From DATARH01 sp050246595 (GTDB taxonomy: Bacteria; Pseudomonadota; Alphaproteobacteria; ATCC43930; CGMCC-115725): 64,000 nt of DNA. Made by a program: the position numbers and the translations under genes. Of the stretch, positions 51,610-63,764 are shown piece by piece (positions within the stretch are counted from its first letter, which is position 1; each line of letters begins with the position of its first letter). Where the stretch lies: positions 12,572 through 76,571 of the forward strand of contig JBFWVT010000016.1 in NCBI GenBank assembly GCA_050246595.1, read 5' to 3'. Below the pieces are notes generated by a model that saw only the letters and a list, made by a program, of their open reading frames with translations, was not told the origin of the DNA and did not search any database.

Positions 51610-51706
51610 CGCAAAGGACGCCATGGATACGCAAAGGACGAAGGCGCTCCGATGCCATCGCGCCCTTTGCGTAATCCTTTGCGCCCTTCGCGTTAAATTC
51701 ATTCCG
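51607..51706. repeat. AACGCAAAGGACGC inverted repeat, gene-less copy
   Basis: The left arm TAACGCAAAGGACGCCATGG... (51607-) and the right arm (reverse complement TTAACGCGAAGGGCGCAAAG..., ending about 51706) face each other over a spacer of about 20 bp. It is the third copy of the family (29780, 31853). The first TAA is the stop codon of the DUF35 gene. The right end plus outer flank (GAATGAATTTAACGC) matches the left flank of the 29780 copy. Confidence 0.9.
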
Positions 51707-51722
51707 ACATGAGGAAGCCCCG

Positions 51723-52907
51723 ATGTGGGAAAACCGGTGCAAGGTGGCGGTATCAGGCGTGGGGTTCTCAAAAGTCTCCCGCACCGCCGAGACGCCGCTG
51801 GCGGTGCACGCGCTGACCGCGGTCAAGGAGGCGGTCGCCGATTCCGGCTTGCAGATGTCCGATATCGACGGGCTGGCGACCTATCCGGAACTGCCGGCGA
51901 CGGGGCACGCCGAGATCGACGGGATCTCGATCGTCTCGGTCAACTGCATGATGGCGATGCTGAAACTGCCTGATCTGACCTGGCACATCCAGGTCGGCAC
52001 GGTGAATATCGGCGGCGCGATGCAGCAGGCAGTCAACGCACTCCTGGCCGGGGTGTGCAACTACGCGGTCGTCTGGCGGGCGATGCACAACCCGCGCGGC
52101 ACCTATCAGAACCTGCCGGGCCAATACGCCGCCGGCGCGGCGCAGTTCACCGCCCCTTACGGGTTTGGCGGACCGGGCCAGGGTATGGCGGTGGCCTATA
52201 CGCGCTGGCTCGAACGGCACAACCAGGACCGCGAGAAGATGGCAACCCTGGCGGTCACGCAGCGCCGCCACACGCAGCACAACCCGCACGCCTATTTCTA
52301 CGGAACGCCGCTGTCGCGCGAGGATTATCTGGCGTCGCGGATGGTGGCGTATCCGTTCTGCCTGTTCGATTGCGACATCCCGGTGCAGGGGGCGGTGGCG
52401 ATCGTGCTGACCACCGCCGAACGGGCGCGCGACCTGAAACCCAGCCCGGCCTATCTCGCCGGATACGGGCAGCGGCTGCATTTCGAGGTCGCCGGCCGCA
52501 TCGGCAGTCTCGCCGATTACATGGAAGGCGGGCGCAGCTCGGCGAAACTGACCTGGGAACGCTCCGGCTTCGGCCCGCAGGATGTCGATGTCGCGCAGAT
52601 TTATGACGGGTTTTCGGCCTCGGTGATCTACGGGCTGGAATCCTACGGGTTCTGCAAGGAAGGCGAGGCGCTCGACTTTATCCAGGACGGGCGCATCGAG
52701 CTGGACGGCGAGTTGCCGCTCAACACGTTTGGCGGCAGTCTCGGCACCGGGCGCATCCATGGGTTGTGGCACATCATCGAGGGCGCGCTGCAAGCCTCGG
52801 GCCGCGCCGGCTCGCGCCAGGTCAAGGATGCCAACGTGTCGTTTGTCGGCGCCAGCGCCCCGATCGTCACCGGCACGACGTTTCTGTTTGTCCGCGAACC
52901 GTACTGA
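51723..52907 (+). CDS. Thiolase-like protein / non-specific lipid-transfer-type protein
   Basis: The 394-residue protein has a thiolase fold (VAVSGVGFSKVSRTAETPLAVHALTAVKEAV, DIDGLATYP, NTFGGSLGTGRIHG). Where acetyl-CoA acetyltransferases have the nucleophilic Cys it has NIGGAM, so it probably lacks normal thiolase chemistry. It ends with VGASAPIVTGTTFLFVREPY. With the DUF35 protein it likely forms a lipid-transfer/aldolase-type complex acting on acyl-CoA compounds (inference). GAGGAAG lies upstream of the ATG. Confidence 0.9.
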   Translation: MWENRCKVAVSGVGFSKVSRTAETPLAVHALTAVKEAVADSGLQMSDIDGLATYPELPATGHAEIDGISIVSVNCMMAMLKLPDLTWHIQVGTVNIGGAMQQAVNALLAGVCNYAVVWRAMHNPRGTYQNLPGQYAAGAAQFTAPYGFGGPGQGMAVAYTRWLERHNQDREKMATLAVTQRRHTQHNPHAYFYGTPLSREDYLASRMVAYPFCLFDCDIPVQGAVAIVLTTAERARDLKPSPAYLAGYGQRLHFEVAGRIGSLADYMEGGRSSAKLTWERSGFGPQDVDVAQIYDGFSASVIYGLESYGFCKEGEALDFIQDGRIELDGELPLNTFGGSLGTGRIHGLWHIIEGALQASGRAGSRQVKDANVSFVGASAPIVTGTTFLFVREPY

Positions 52908-52947
52908 CCGCGACGGCGCCGATTTCCCCGCCAGCGCTCTGCGCCTG

Positions 52948-53121
52948 CTAAAAAATTGCCGCCCCGACGAACAGGGCAATAATCAGGAAGATTATAAAGA
53001 GGGCAACAAAGATAAAGAACAGTATCTTCGCGATCCCGGCCGCCGCCGCGGAGATTCCGGTAAACCCGAATACGGCGGCGATGATCGCGACGACAAGAAA
53101 GAACAGGGCGAGTTCAAGCAT
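52948..53121 (-). CDS. Small DUF1328 membrane protein
   Basis: The 57-residue protein has two membrane helices (LELALFFLVVAIIAAVFGFTG and AKILFFIFVALFIIFLIIALF) with the Gly-Phe-Thr-Gly-Ile turn of the DUF1328/YtjA family. The ATG at 53121 is preceded by a weak site. The role is unknown; relatives are stress-related inner membrane proteins. Confidence 0.92.
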   Translation of the reverse strand: MLELALFFLVVAIIAAVFGFTGISAAAAGIAKILFFIFVALFIIFLIIALFVGAAIF

Positions 53122-53357
53122 GAGCCGTTCTCCGGAAAACTTTTGCCGGCAGAGGGTGTCCGCCGGCATAAAACGCAGAGCCGAGCGGCACAAGGCACGC
53201 ACCGGCATATGCAGCGAAACGCGCCAACCGGATGCGAGTTCCGGTTGAGCCGCGTCGCCCGTTCCTTAAAATAGGCCGCTCCCTGCATGGCGAACCCGAG
53301 AGACGTCGAGCGGAAAACCGCCGGCCCGCGTCCCCGGACTTGATCCGGGGATTGAGT

Positions 53358-53426
53358 TGCGGAGAAGCGCATTCCGCCCGGCCGGGTGGCCAGTGTCGGC
53401 GAATTACGCCGCGCTCATCCGCCTTG
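53358..53426 (+). repeat. GCGCATTCCGCC repeat, copy upstream of AT-rich gene
   Basis: GCGGAGAAGCGCATTCCGCC...TGTCGGCGAATTACGCCGCGCTCATCCGCC matches the copies at 54203 and 55361 in the same orientation. It ends 45 bp before the AT-rich orphan gene at 53471. A CCGGACTTGATCCGGGGATT palindrome precedes it. The rest of the interval 53122-53357 shows no gene. Confidence 0.75.
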
Positions 53427-53470
53427 CGCTTGCAACGCGGATTCGCACCCGATCAGTCGAGGAGAGTATT

Positions 53471-54190
53471 ATGGCCTACTATAAAACCTTCGATCGAGAT
53501 AGAGCTTTACAATCGCCGGTTTTTCTTTTCTGGTTTCGGAGATATGCCCCTTTCGAGAAATTCGGAGGAGCAACCGGTTTCGACTTCGAAGGGGACAAAC
53601 GCTCAGGTCCTTCAACTTCGCCGGGCGCGACATCCCGCACCTATGGTTGTTTATTCGTGAATAGAAATGAAGTTCTGTATGGATTTTCCGGCACGAGCGG
53701 CACCCGCTTTCTTGGATATTCCAACTGGACGGGCGGCTTGCTGGCGATTCGGATCATGATGGACTACATCAATCACGACGTCAAAGGAATCATCGGCCAC
53801 TCGGATGTTTCTCTGAAGATAACCGAAGCGAATGCTTCGGGTTACGTCTCATTCAAAGCAAGTACCGCCGGCGCCAATCCGTTGATTCCCGGCTCTCCGG
53901 ATATTGATACGATCGTCAAAGCCTCGTTTAACTTCAAACATCCCCGAGTGCTCGTCGTGGAAGGCGAGGCATTTGGCGATGATTTTCCAAATCTCGAAAT
54001 TTTCCTATCGTCGGCCTCAGGGCATACGGCAATCCTCCTGGACTTCCGTACAACAGGAGGTCAAGAAACCGGGCCGGTCACCCGATTGCCGGGGCTGCAT
54101 GCCGACCAGTCGCTGGGGAAGTTCTCTGCCACTCTTCCGCTGAACGACAAGGGACAGCTCGCAGCCGACTTCAAGCCGGCCGCCAAATGA
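53471..54190 (+). CDS. Hypothetical protein in AT-richer DNA
   Basis: The 239-residue protein has no recognised family. There is no signal peptide (it begins MAYYKTFDRDRALQSPVFLF). The centre (RNEVLYGFSGTSGTRFLGYSNWTGGLLAIRIM) and the later beta-rich part (VLVVEGEAFGDDFPNLEIFL, SSASGHTAILLDFRTTGG) suggest a globular soluble protein. GGAGAG precedes the ATG. Base use is clearly AT-richer than the surroundings. The gene is flanked by direct copies of one repeat (53358 and 54203). Function unknown. Confidence 0.7.
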   Translation: MAYYKTFDRDRALQSPVFLFWFRRYAPFEKFGGATGFDFEGDKRSGPSTSPGATSRTYGCLFVNRNEVLYGFSGTSGTRFLGYSNWTGGLLAIRIMMDYINHDVKGIIGHSDVSLKITEANASGYVSFKASTAGANPLIPGSPDIDTIVKASFNFKHPRVLVVEGEAFGDDFPNLEIFLSSASGHTAILLDFRTTGGQETGPVTRLPGLHADQSLGKFSATLPLNDKGQLAADFKPAAK

Positions 54191-54202
54191 CAAAAGCAAG
54201 GT

Positions 54203-54280
54203 CGGGTGGAAAAGCGCAGCGCATTCCGCCAAGCGGAGTACTCAAATGTCGGCGGATTACGCTCCGCTCATCGTTCTACG
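54203..54280 (+). repeat. GCGCATTCCGCC repeat, copy downstream of AT-rich gene
   Basis: GGGTGGAAAAGCGCAGCGCATTCCGCC...TGTCGGCGGATTACGCTCCGCTCATCG, in the same direction as 53358 and 55361. It directly follows the stop of the AT-rich gene. With 53358 it brackets that gene by direct repeats about 845 bp apart. Confidence 0.8.
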
Positions 54281-54345
54281 CCTGCTGCATCGCCGGTAAC
54301 GACGGCGAGATTGCCGTCGCAGAGCCGACCTGACCGCCGAGCCGC

Positions 54346-55275
54346 TCAGAAGGATGGCCGCCGCCTTCGCGCCGTAAATGCCAGTGCCGCCAAGCCGGTG
54401 ATCAGCATCGCCCAGGCGGAGGGTTCAAGTATCGGTGCGGGCGGGGCCGCCAGCCGGAACTGCAAGGGGCCGCCGCTGCTCGTGATGTCGAACGGATCGC
54501 CGATAAAGGCCTGATAGCCGGTTTCCGGGGTGGATGTGCGGCCAAACGCGGTGAACGAGTACCGGATGTCCAACAGCCCGCCCGCCGGAATGTAGAGCGG
54601 GGCCGAGCCGCTGAAGGCGCCGTAGCGAAGCCCGTTCACGTCGCCGTCGGCATAGGGCGAGCCGCTGCCCGCGTCGATCACCAGATCGGGAGAGCGGATG
54701 AAGTCGACACCGGTCGAAACCTTGTCCGCCGTCAGCAAATAGAGGAAGACATCTTCGTCGACGCAATCGGAAAGGTCGGCATTGCAGGCGGTCACCTCGA
54801 GCGCGGCGCGCGCGGTGGCCTCGGGACCTTGCAGAATTAACGGCCCCGCGAACACCGCGGCCTCCATATTGGGTATCGTATAGTCGACGGTGAGAAATAC
54901 CGGCTCGTCACTATCGTTGTAGAGGGTCTGCTCGTACAGGGCGAAAGCCTCGGTATTGAACCGGTTCAGCGCGATGCCGCTTATGCCGACACCGCCGATC
55001 ATCAGCGCGGTGAAGGTGGCCGACGCGAACCCCGCCGGCAGAGCGCTCGGGCTGGTCGGAAATCTGGCGAGACCCAGCGGCTCCACCAGGGTCGTGAAAA
55101 TCTGCGGGTCGTCGGGGGCAACGGTGCTGGTGTCCACATCCTCGATGGTGGTGAAACCCTGAAAGGTCGATCTCGTCTCGATCAGGACGTCGCTAAACGT
55201 CACTGTCGCGGTCGCCGGCGAGGCGGCGCATGCCGCGAGCGCGGCCAGACAGGTAACCGTCACCGATTTGGTCAT
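54346..55275 (-). CDS. PEP-CTERM sorting-domain protein
   Basis: The 309-residue exported protein has a signal peptide (TKSVTVTCLAALAACAASPATA) and a beta-rich body. It ends with the short sorting tail EPSAWAMLITGLAALAFTARRRRPSF (EPxxWAM, hydrophobic helix, Arg cluster). This is the PEP-CTERM type, cut by exosortase and placed outside the cell. The usual PEP is LEP here. No exosortase gene is in the window. The ATG at 55275 gives the signal peptide. Confidence 0.9.
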   Translation of the reverse strand: MTKSVTVTCLAALAACAASPATATVTFSDVLIETRSTFQGFTTIEDVDTSTVAPDDPQIFTTLVEPLGLARFPTSPSALPAGFASATFTALMIGGVGISGIALNRFNTEAFALYEQTLYNDSDEPVFLTVDYTIPNMEAAVFAGPLILQGPEATARAALEVTACNADLSDCVDEDVFLYLLTADKVSTGVDFIRSPDLVIDAGSGSPYADGDVNGLRYGAFSGSAPLYIPAGGLLDIRYSFTAFGRTSTPETGYQAFIGDPFDITSSGGPLQFRLAAPPAPILEPSAWAMLITGLAALAFTARRRRPSF

Positions 55276-55360
55276 GCGTATCCGTCCCCCTCCTGCGAAG
55301 CGTGCGACCCGACGCGCCTCGCTGCTGGTACACCGCCTCACCGGAGCGCTCCAGCAAGCA

Positions 55361-55445
55361 TCGGGCGGAAGGGCGCGGCGCATTCCGCCAAATCGCAGGC
55401 CCGGTGTTGGCGGATTACCCCCGGCTTTCGCCGGGATCATCCGAC

Positions 55446-55450
<5 letters not shown>
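55361..55450 (+). repeat. GCGCATTCCGCC repeat, copy beside recQ
   Basis: GGGCGGAAGGGCGCGGCGCATTCCGCC...GGCGGATTACCCCCGGC, ending CATCCGACCTACG, which overlaps the last bases of recQ. Same direction as 53358 and 54203. It lies between the PEP-CTERM and recQ genes. Confidence 0.8.
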
Positions 55451-57311
<1,861 letters not shown>

Positions 57312-57402
57312 CGGCGGCGCGGTCGAATTGTGCTGCACAGAGGGTGGTTGGTTATATGCTGCCGCCGGTTCCGGCAAGCAGGACGCAAGCGGCGGAGAAC
57401 AG

Positions 57403-58056
57403 ATGCACGAGATGGCCCAGTCGTTTCTGCTCGTCTATGCCGGGCTGTTCCCGATCGTGAACCCGGTCGGCAGCGCCCCGATCTTTCTCGCGCTGACCGC
57501 CGCCCACACCGATCGGGTCCGCCACACGCTGGCGCGCCGGGTTGCGGTCAACGCGTTTGTGCTGCTGCTCGGTTCGCTGTTTGTCGGCTCGCATGTGCTG
57601 CAATTCTTCGGCATCACGATCCCGGTATTGCGGGTGGCCGGCGGGCTGGCGGTGGCGTCGTTCGGCTGGCTGCTGCTGCGCGACGGCATCGCGCCGACCG
57701 GCGCCGCCGGCAAGGTCGAGCAGGGCGGACCGGACGACGCGTTCTATCCGCTGACGATGCCGCTGACCGTCGGACCGGGAGCGATCGCGGTCGCGATTGC
57801 GCTGGGGGCGCAGCGGCCGCAGGAGGTCGAGAGCCTCGACCGGATGGCGCTGCTGGCCGGCGCCGCAGTGACCGGTCTCGCGGCGATCGCGGCGACGGTG
57901 TTCTTCTGCTATCGCTTTGCCGACCGGATGGTCGCGGCGCTCGGGCCGAACGGCATCAACGTGCTGATACGCCTGTCCGCCTTCATCCTGCTATGTATCG
58001 GCATCCAGATCATCTGGAGCGGCTACAGCGCGCTGGTCGGGGCGCCGGGACACTGA
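57403..58056 (+). CDS. MarC family integral membrane protein
   Basis: The 217-residue protein has six hydrophobic helices, with the family segments LLVYAGLFPIVNPVGSAPIFLAL and YPLTMPLTVGPGAIAVAIALG, and ends with the NGINVLIRLSAFILLCIGIQIIWSG helix. MarC proteins are inner membrane proteins of unclear transport role. GGAGAAC precedes ATG 57403. The next gene, 57 bp on, encodes a molybdenum hydroxylase subunit. Confidence 0.93.
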   Translation: MHEMAQSFLLVYAGLFPIVNPVGSAPIFLALTAAHTDRVRHTLARRVAVNAFVLLLGSLFVGSHVLQFFGITIPVLRVAGGLAVASFGWLLLRDGIAPTGAAGKVEQGGPDDAFYPLTMPLTVGPGAIAVAIALGAQRPQEVESLDRMALLAGAAVTGLAAIAATVFFCYRFADRMVAALGPNGINVLIRLSAFILLCIGIQIIWSGYSALVGAPGH

Positions 58057-58112
58057 ACCCGATCGCCGGCGGCGGCCGGGAGCGCGCGGCGCTCAACAAA
58101 AAGAGAGGACAT

Positions 58113-60470
<2,358 letters not shown>

Positions 60471-60530
60471 TTCCGGACTGCCGGGCTTGGAGAGGTAGCG
60501 TCTGAGTATGCGGATTTTGCGAGGAATCGC

Positions 60531-61517
60531 ATGAGGCGGCGCCACTTGCTCCTGCTGGCGGCGGGTGCGACTGCCGCCGGGCCCTCCATCGCCCGCGCCC
60601 AGAAACCTGAAGGCGTGTGGCGGGTCGCCTACCTGGATGCTGGCCCGCAGCAGGCGAGGGGGCCCCATATCGGGGCGTTTCGCAGGCGCATGGGTGAACT
60701 CGGTTATGTCGAGGGTCATAACGTCATCTATGAGACGTATTCGGCCGAAGGTCATTTTGAGCGTCTGCCCGAGCTGGCGCGTGCATTAATCGCGACCGAT
60801 CCAAACGTAATGCTGGCGGCTACCACCCCGGGCGCCAGCGCGGCAAAGGCGGCGACGACGAAGATACCGATCGTCATCGTCGCCGTCGCGGACCCGGTTG
60901 GCGTGGGACTCGTGCAAAGTCTCGCCCGGCCTGGCGGCAACATCACGGGCATCACCAATATTGTTGCCGAACTCACCGGCAAGCGGCTGGAACTCCTCAG
61001 GGAGCTTGTTCCCGACGCGGCGCGCATCGCCGTTCTGATAAATCCGGACGACCCCAATGCCGGGGTCCAGCGTCAATACGCGGAAGCGGCGGCACGTAAC
61101 CTGAGAGTCGAGCTTCGGCCCGTTGTCGCCATCCGCGGCGGTGCCGATCTCGAACCGGGTTTTGCAAACGCTGTACGGGAGGGTGCCAAAGCTGCGATCC
61201 GAATGGTTGACCCGCTCGCGACCCCTCTGGCAAAGCAGACCGCCGAAGTCGCGGTAAAATATCGGCTTCCGGTAATCCATGCCTTCCGACAGAGCGTGGA
61301 AGCCGGCGGACTGATCGCCTACGGCACCGACCTGCCCGGTCAGTTCGCTCAAGCGGCCGATCTTGTCGATAAGATATTGAAAGGCGCGCAGCCGGCCGAC
61401 CTGCCGGTGGAGCAGCCGACCACATTCGAGCTGGTCATCAACCTGAAGACCGCCGCGGCGCTCGGCCTCACCGTACCGCAATCGCTGCTGGTCCGAGCAG
61501 ACGAGCTGCTTGAATGA
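60531..61517 (+). CDS. ABC transporter substrate-binding protein (TrpX/YtfQ-like, PF04392 type)
   Basis: The 328-residue periplasmic protein has a Tat-like signal (RRRHLLLLAAGATAAGPSIARA). The binding fold shows VAYLDAG, RRRMGELGYVEGHNV, IPIVIVAVADPVGVGLV, LARPGGNITGIT and VPDAARIAVLINPDDPN, typical of the ABC substrate-binding (PF04392) family. GAGGAATCGC precedes the ATG. No transport partners are nearby, so it is an orphan receptor. Confidence 0.92.
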   Translation: MRRRHLLLLAAGATAAGPSIARAQKPEGVWRVAYLDAGPQQARGPHIGAFRRRMGELGYVEGHNVIYETYSAEGHFERLPELARALIATDPNVMLAATTPGASAAKAATTKIPIVIVAVADPVGVGLVQSLARPGGNITGITNIVAELTGKRLELLRELVPDAARIAVLINPDDPNAGVQRQYAEAAARNLRVELRPVVAIRGGADLEPGFANAVREGAKAAIRMVDPLATPLAKQTAEVAVKYRLPVIHAFRQSVEAGGLIAYGTDLPGQFAQAADLVDKILKGAQPADLPVEQPTTFELVINLKTAAALGLTVPQSLLVRADELLE

Positions 61518-61640
61518 CGCTCTGTATCCGGATGGTTGCGAAAGCTCGCCCGATCGGTGCCGGTGCCGGAAGCGCCGGCTTCAATGCGGTCCGGCATTGA
61601 CCTCGACGCCGAAAGCGTACGGGCCATTGGACAGTGCCGT

Positions 61641-62264
61641 ATGAAACCGCTCCCCTCGCCGCCGCTGCTGGTCATCTCCGACCGCTCGCAGGCGACGCAG
61701 CCGCTGATTGAGATCGCCGCGGCGGTGTTCCGCGCCGGGGGGCGCTGGTTCAGCCTGCGCGAGAAGGATCTTCCCCCGGACGAGCGGCGCGACCTGCTGC
61801 GGGAGCTGGTTGCGCTCGGACACCGCTGCGGCGCGACCGTGACGGTGCATGAGAATGTCGCGGCGGCGGTCGCGACCGGGGCGGACGGGGTGCATCTGCC
61901 CGGCGGCGGCGACCCGGCGGCGGCGCGAAGGCTTCTGCCGTCCGGGCTGATCGGCGTCTCGGCGCATACGCCGCAAGAGGCCGCCGCGCAACTCGCCGCC
62001 GACGCCGATTACGCGACCTTGAGCCCGATCTTTCTGACGCAGAGCAAACCCGGTTACGGTCCGGCGGTCGGGCTCGACGCGCTGGAAGCGGCGTCGCTTC
62101 TGGCTCCCGGCCCGGTGGTCGCGCTCGGCGGCATCGACGAGGGAAACATCGCCGCCTGTTTCGCGGCGGGGGCGCGCGGTGTCGCGGTCATGGGCGAGAT
62201 CATGCGCGCCGCTGATCCCGAGGCCATGACACGCCGCCTGCTTGCCGCGCTCGGGCCGCGCTGA
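61641..62264 (+). CDS. thiE: Thiamine phosphate synthase
   Basis: The 207-residue protein has the ThiE fold: LLVISDRSQ, WFSLREKDLP, GATVTVHENVAAAVATGADGVHLPGGG, IGVSAHTPQEA, YATLSPIFLTQSKPGYGPAVG and ALGGIDEGNIAACFAAGARGVAVMG. It joins hydroxymethylpyrimidine diphosphate and thiazole phosphate, or acts as its TenI relative. The Ser in VSAHT and the KPG loop are kept. Without a neighbouring thiazole or pyrimidine gene, TenI cannot be excluded. Confidence 0.85.
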   Translation: MKPLPSPPLLVISDRSQATQPLIEIAAAVFRAGGRWFSLREKDLPPDERRDLLRELVALGHRCGATVTVHENVAAAVATGADGVHLPGGGDPAAARRLLPSGLIGVSAHTPQEAAAQLAADADYATLSPIFLTQSKPGYGPAVGLDALEAASLLAPGPVVALGGIDEGNIAACFAAGARGVAVMGEIMRAADPEAMTRRLLAALGPR

Positions 62265-62390
62265 CCCGAACGAGCGGCGCCGGGGGGCCGGCCGCGCGAC
62301 AACGCCGCAACCGCCCTGCCCCGCGTACCCGCCGGGGAACCTCGAAGAGCAGGGAATGTTCAGCGCTGCGGCGGACAACAGAGGACAGAC

Positions 62391-62696
62391 ATGCCTTTGA
62401 TCAAATACCTCAAATATATGATGGCAGCGGCGATGTTTCTGCTTGTTGGAGCGGCACCGGCCGACGCCCAGTACCAATGGCCCTCATACCAGTATCCGTC
62501 TTATCCCACGGTTTATGCCTATCCGTTTCTGCCTTCTGTTGCCGTCCATCCCTACGTTCCGACAACGCCGCCGGAGTGGAGCTACAACCCGTATACGAGC
62601 GGGCTGGGACCCTGTCCGCAGCGGCTTCCGGGCGATCAACCCTGCAAGGAGACGATGCAGCCGAGCTACGGCCAGCCGAGCTACTGGTCCCGGTAG
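62391..62696 (+). CDS. Small secreted Tyr/Pro-rich protein
   Basis: The 101-residue protein has a signal peptide (PLIKYLKYMMAAAMFLLVGAAPADA) and a mature part full of SYQYPSYPTVYAYP and QPSYGQPSYW repeats, with two cysteines (GPCPQRLPGDQPC). 11 of about 75 mature residues are Tyr. No family is recognised. It resembles the Tyr-rich protein at 5964 in style. AGAGGAC precedes ATG 62391. Confidence 0.75.
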   Translation: MPLIKYLKYMMAAAMFLLVGAAPADAQYQWPSYQYPSYPTVYAYPFLPSVAVHPYVPTTPPEWSYNPYTSGLGPCPQRLPGDQPCKETMQPSYGQPSYWSR

Positions 62697-62837
62697 CCCG
62701 ACACCGGCATCGGCGCCTTTCGTGCCCGGCGGGGCGGGGCGAACCGACCCCTCGCGGCGCGGCAGCGGCGTCGGTGGAACCGGGCACCGGGCGCCCAAGC
62801 CCAGCGAACAGGTCATATCGGCTCTGAGACAACCGGT

Positions 62838-63764
62838 TCATGGCACGCCCAGACGCCCGAACAGCCGCAGCAGCACCGCCTGCGCGCCGTCGGCCAACAG
62901 ATCGCGCTCCATACGCCGCTCGTCGGCGAAGAAATCGACCGCGAGCCTGCGGCCCGCCAGCAATGTCGCCAGGATGCCGTCCGCCCCTTTGTCGTCGAAC
63001 AGGCTCTCGGCATAGACCACCCTGTTGCCGCTCTCGGCGACGCCCAGCAGGTTGACAAAATAGCCGAACACCACATTCCCCGGCCGCGCGGTCTTTGCCC
63101 CCAGAACGACAACCATCGTCCGCCGCCGCTCGTCTTGGCCGAGCGCGTTCCACCACGGGCGAACCTCGCGATCGATGGCTTCGAGCTGATCCCGCGCTGC
63201 ATCGGCGGCATCCGCCAGCAGTGCCGGCACGAATTCCCGGAGTTCCTGCTGCAACTCGTCGCGGCTCGGCGCGCCGTGCGCGAGACAGCGATCGATCAAA
63301 CCGAGGGCGCGATGCAGCGTGTGGTCGGCGCGTGCGGCGGCAGGTTGCGGCAGCCCGGTCCGCGGCAGGGCGCGCAACGCGGTCTCCACCCCGTCGCGCA
63401 GCCGGGCGAGCTTGGCGCGCCATTCTTCCTCGGGATCAAGACCCTCAAGCGCCGGGATCAGAGCCGCCCAGATGCTGCGCGGTACGTGGCCGATTGTTTT
63501 CAGCACATGATAGGCATCCGGGGTCTGCCCGACCCGCCGCTCGCCGCCGCGGTGCCTGATCAGGACGGAGCCGCCGCCGGCGATGATCACGGGGTCCGCC
63601 CGCGCGAGAAAGCGGCGCTTGGCGTCCTGGTAAATCGAAACCGCCGTATCGTTCAGCTGGCGAAACGATGCGGCGGCGGACGCGGCATCCTGCGCCTGGG
63701 CGGGTGCGGTGTGCGCCGCCAGGGAAATCCACGCAGCGGCAGTAAGCTTGAAGGTTTTGCGCAT
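62838..63764 (-). CDS. Secreted protein of unknown function
   Basis: The 308-residue protein has a signal peptide (RKTFKLTAAAWISLAAHTAPAQA). Its long body is helix-rich, with SFRQLNDTAVSIYQDAKRRF, LADAADAARDQLEAIDREVRPWW, and a VVVLGAKTARPGNVVFGYFVNLLG strand near the C-terminus. I do not recognise a family. The ATG at 63764 has GGAG upstream and gives a good signal; 76 upstream codons lack similarity. The 236 bp from here to the window end show no gene. Confidence 0.75.
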   Translation of the reverse strand: MRKTFKLTAAAWISLAAHTAPAQAQDAASAAASFRQLNDTAVSIYQDAKRRFLARADPVIIAGGGSVLIRHRGGERRVGQTPDAYHVLKTIGHVPRSIWAALIPALEGLDPEEEWRAKLARLRDGVETALRALPRTGLPQPAAARADHTLHRALGLIDRCLAHGAPSRDELQQELREFVPALLADAADAARDQLEAIDREVRPWWNALGQDERRRTMVVVLGAKTARPGNVVFGYFVNLLGVAESGNRVVYAESLFDDKGADGILATLLAGRRLAVDFFADERRMERDLLADGAQAVLLRLFGRLGVP

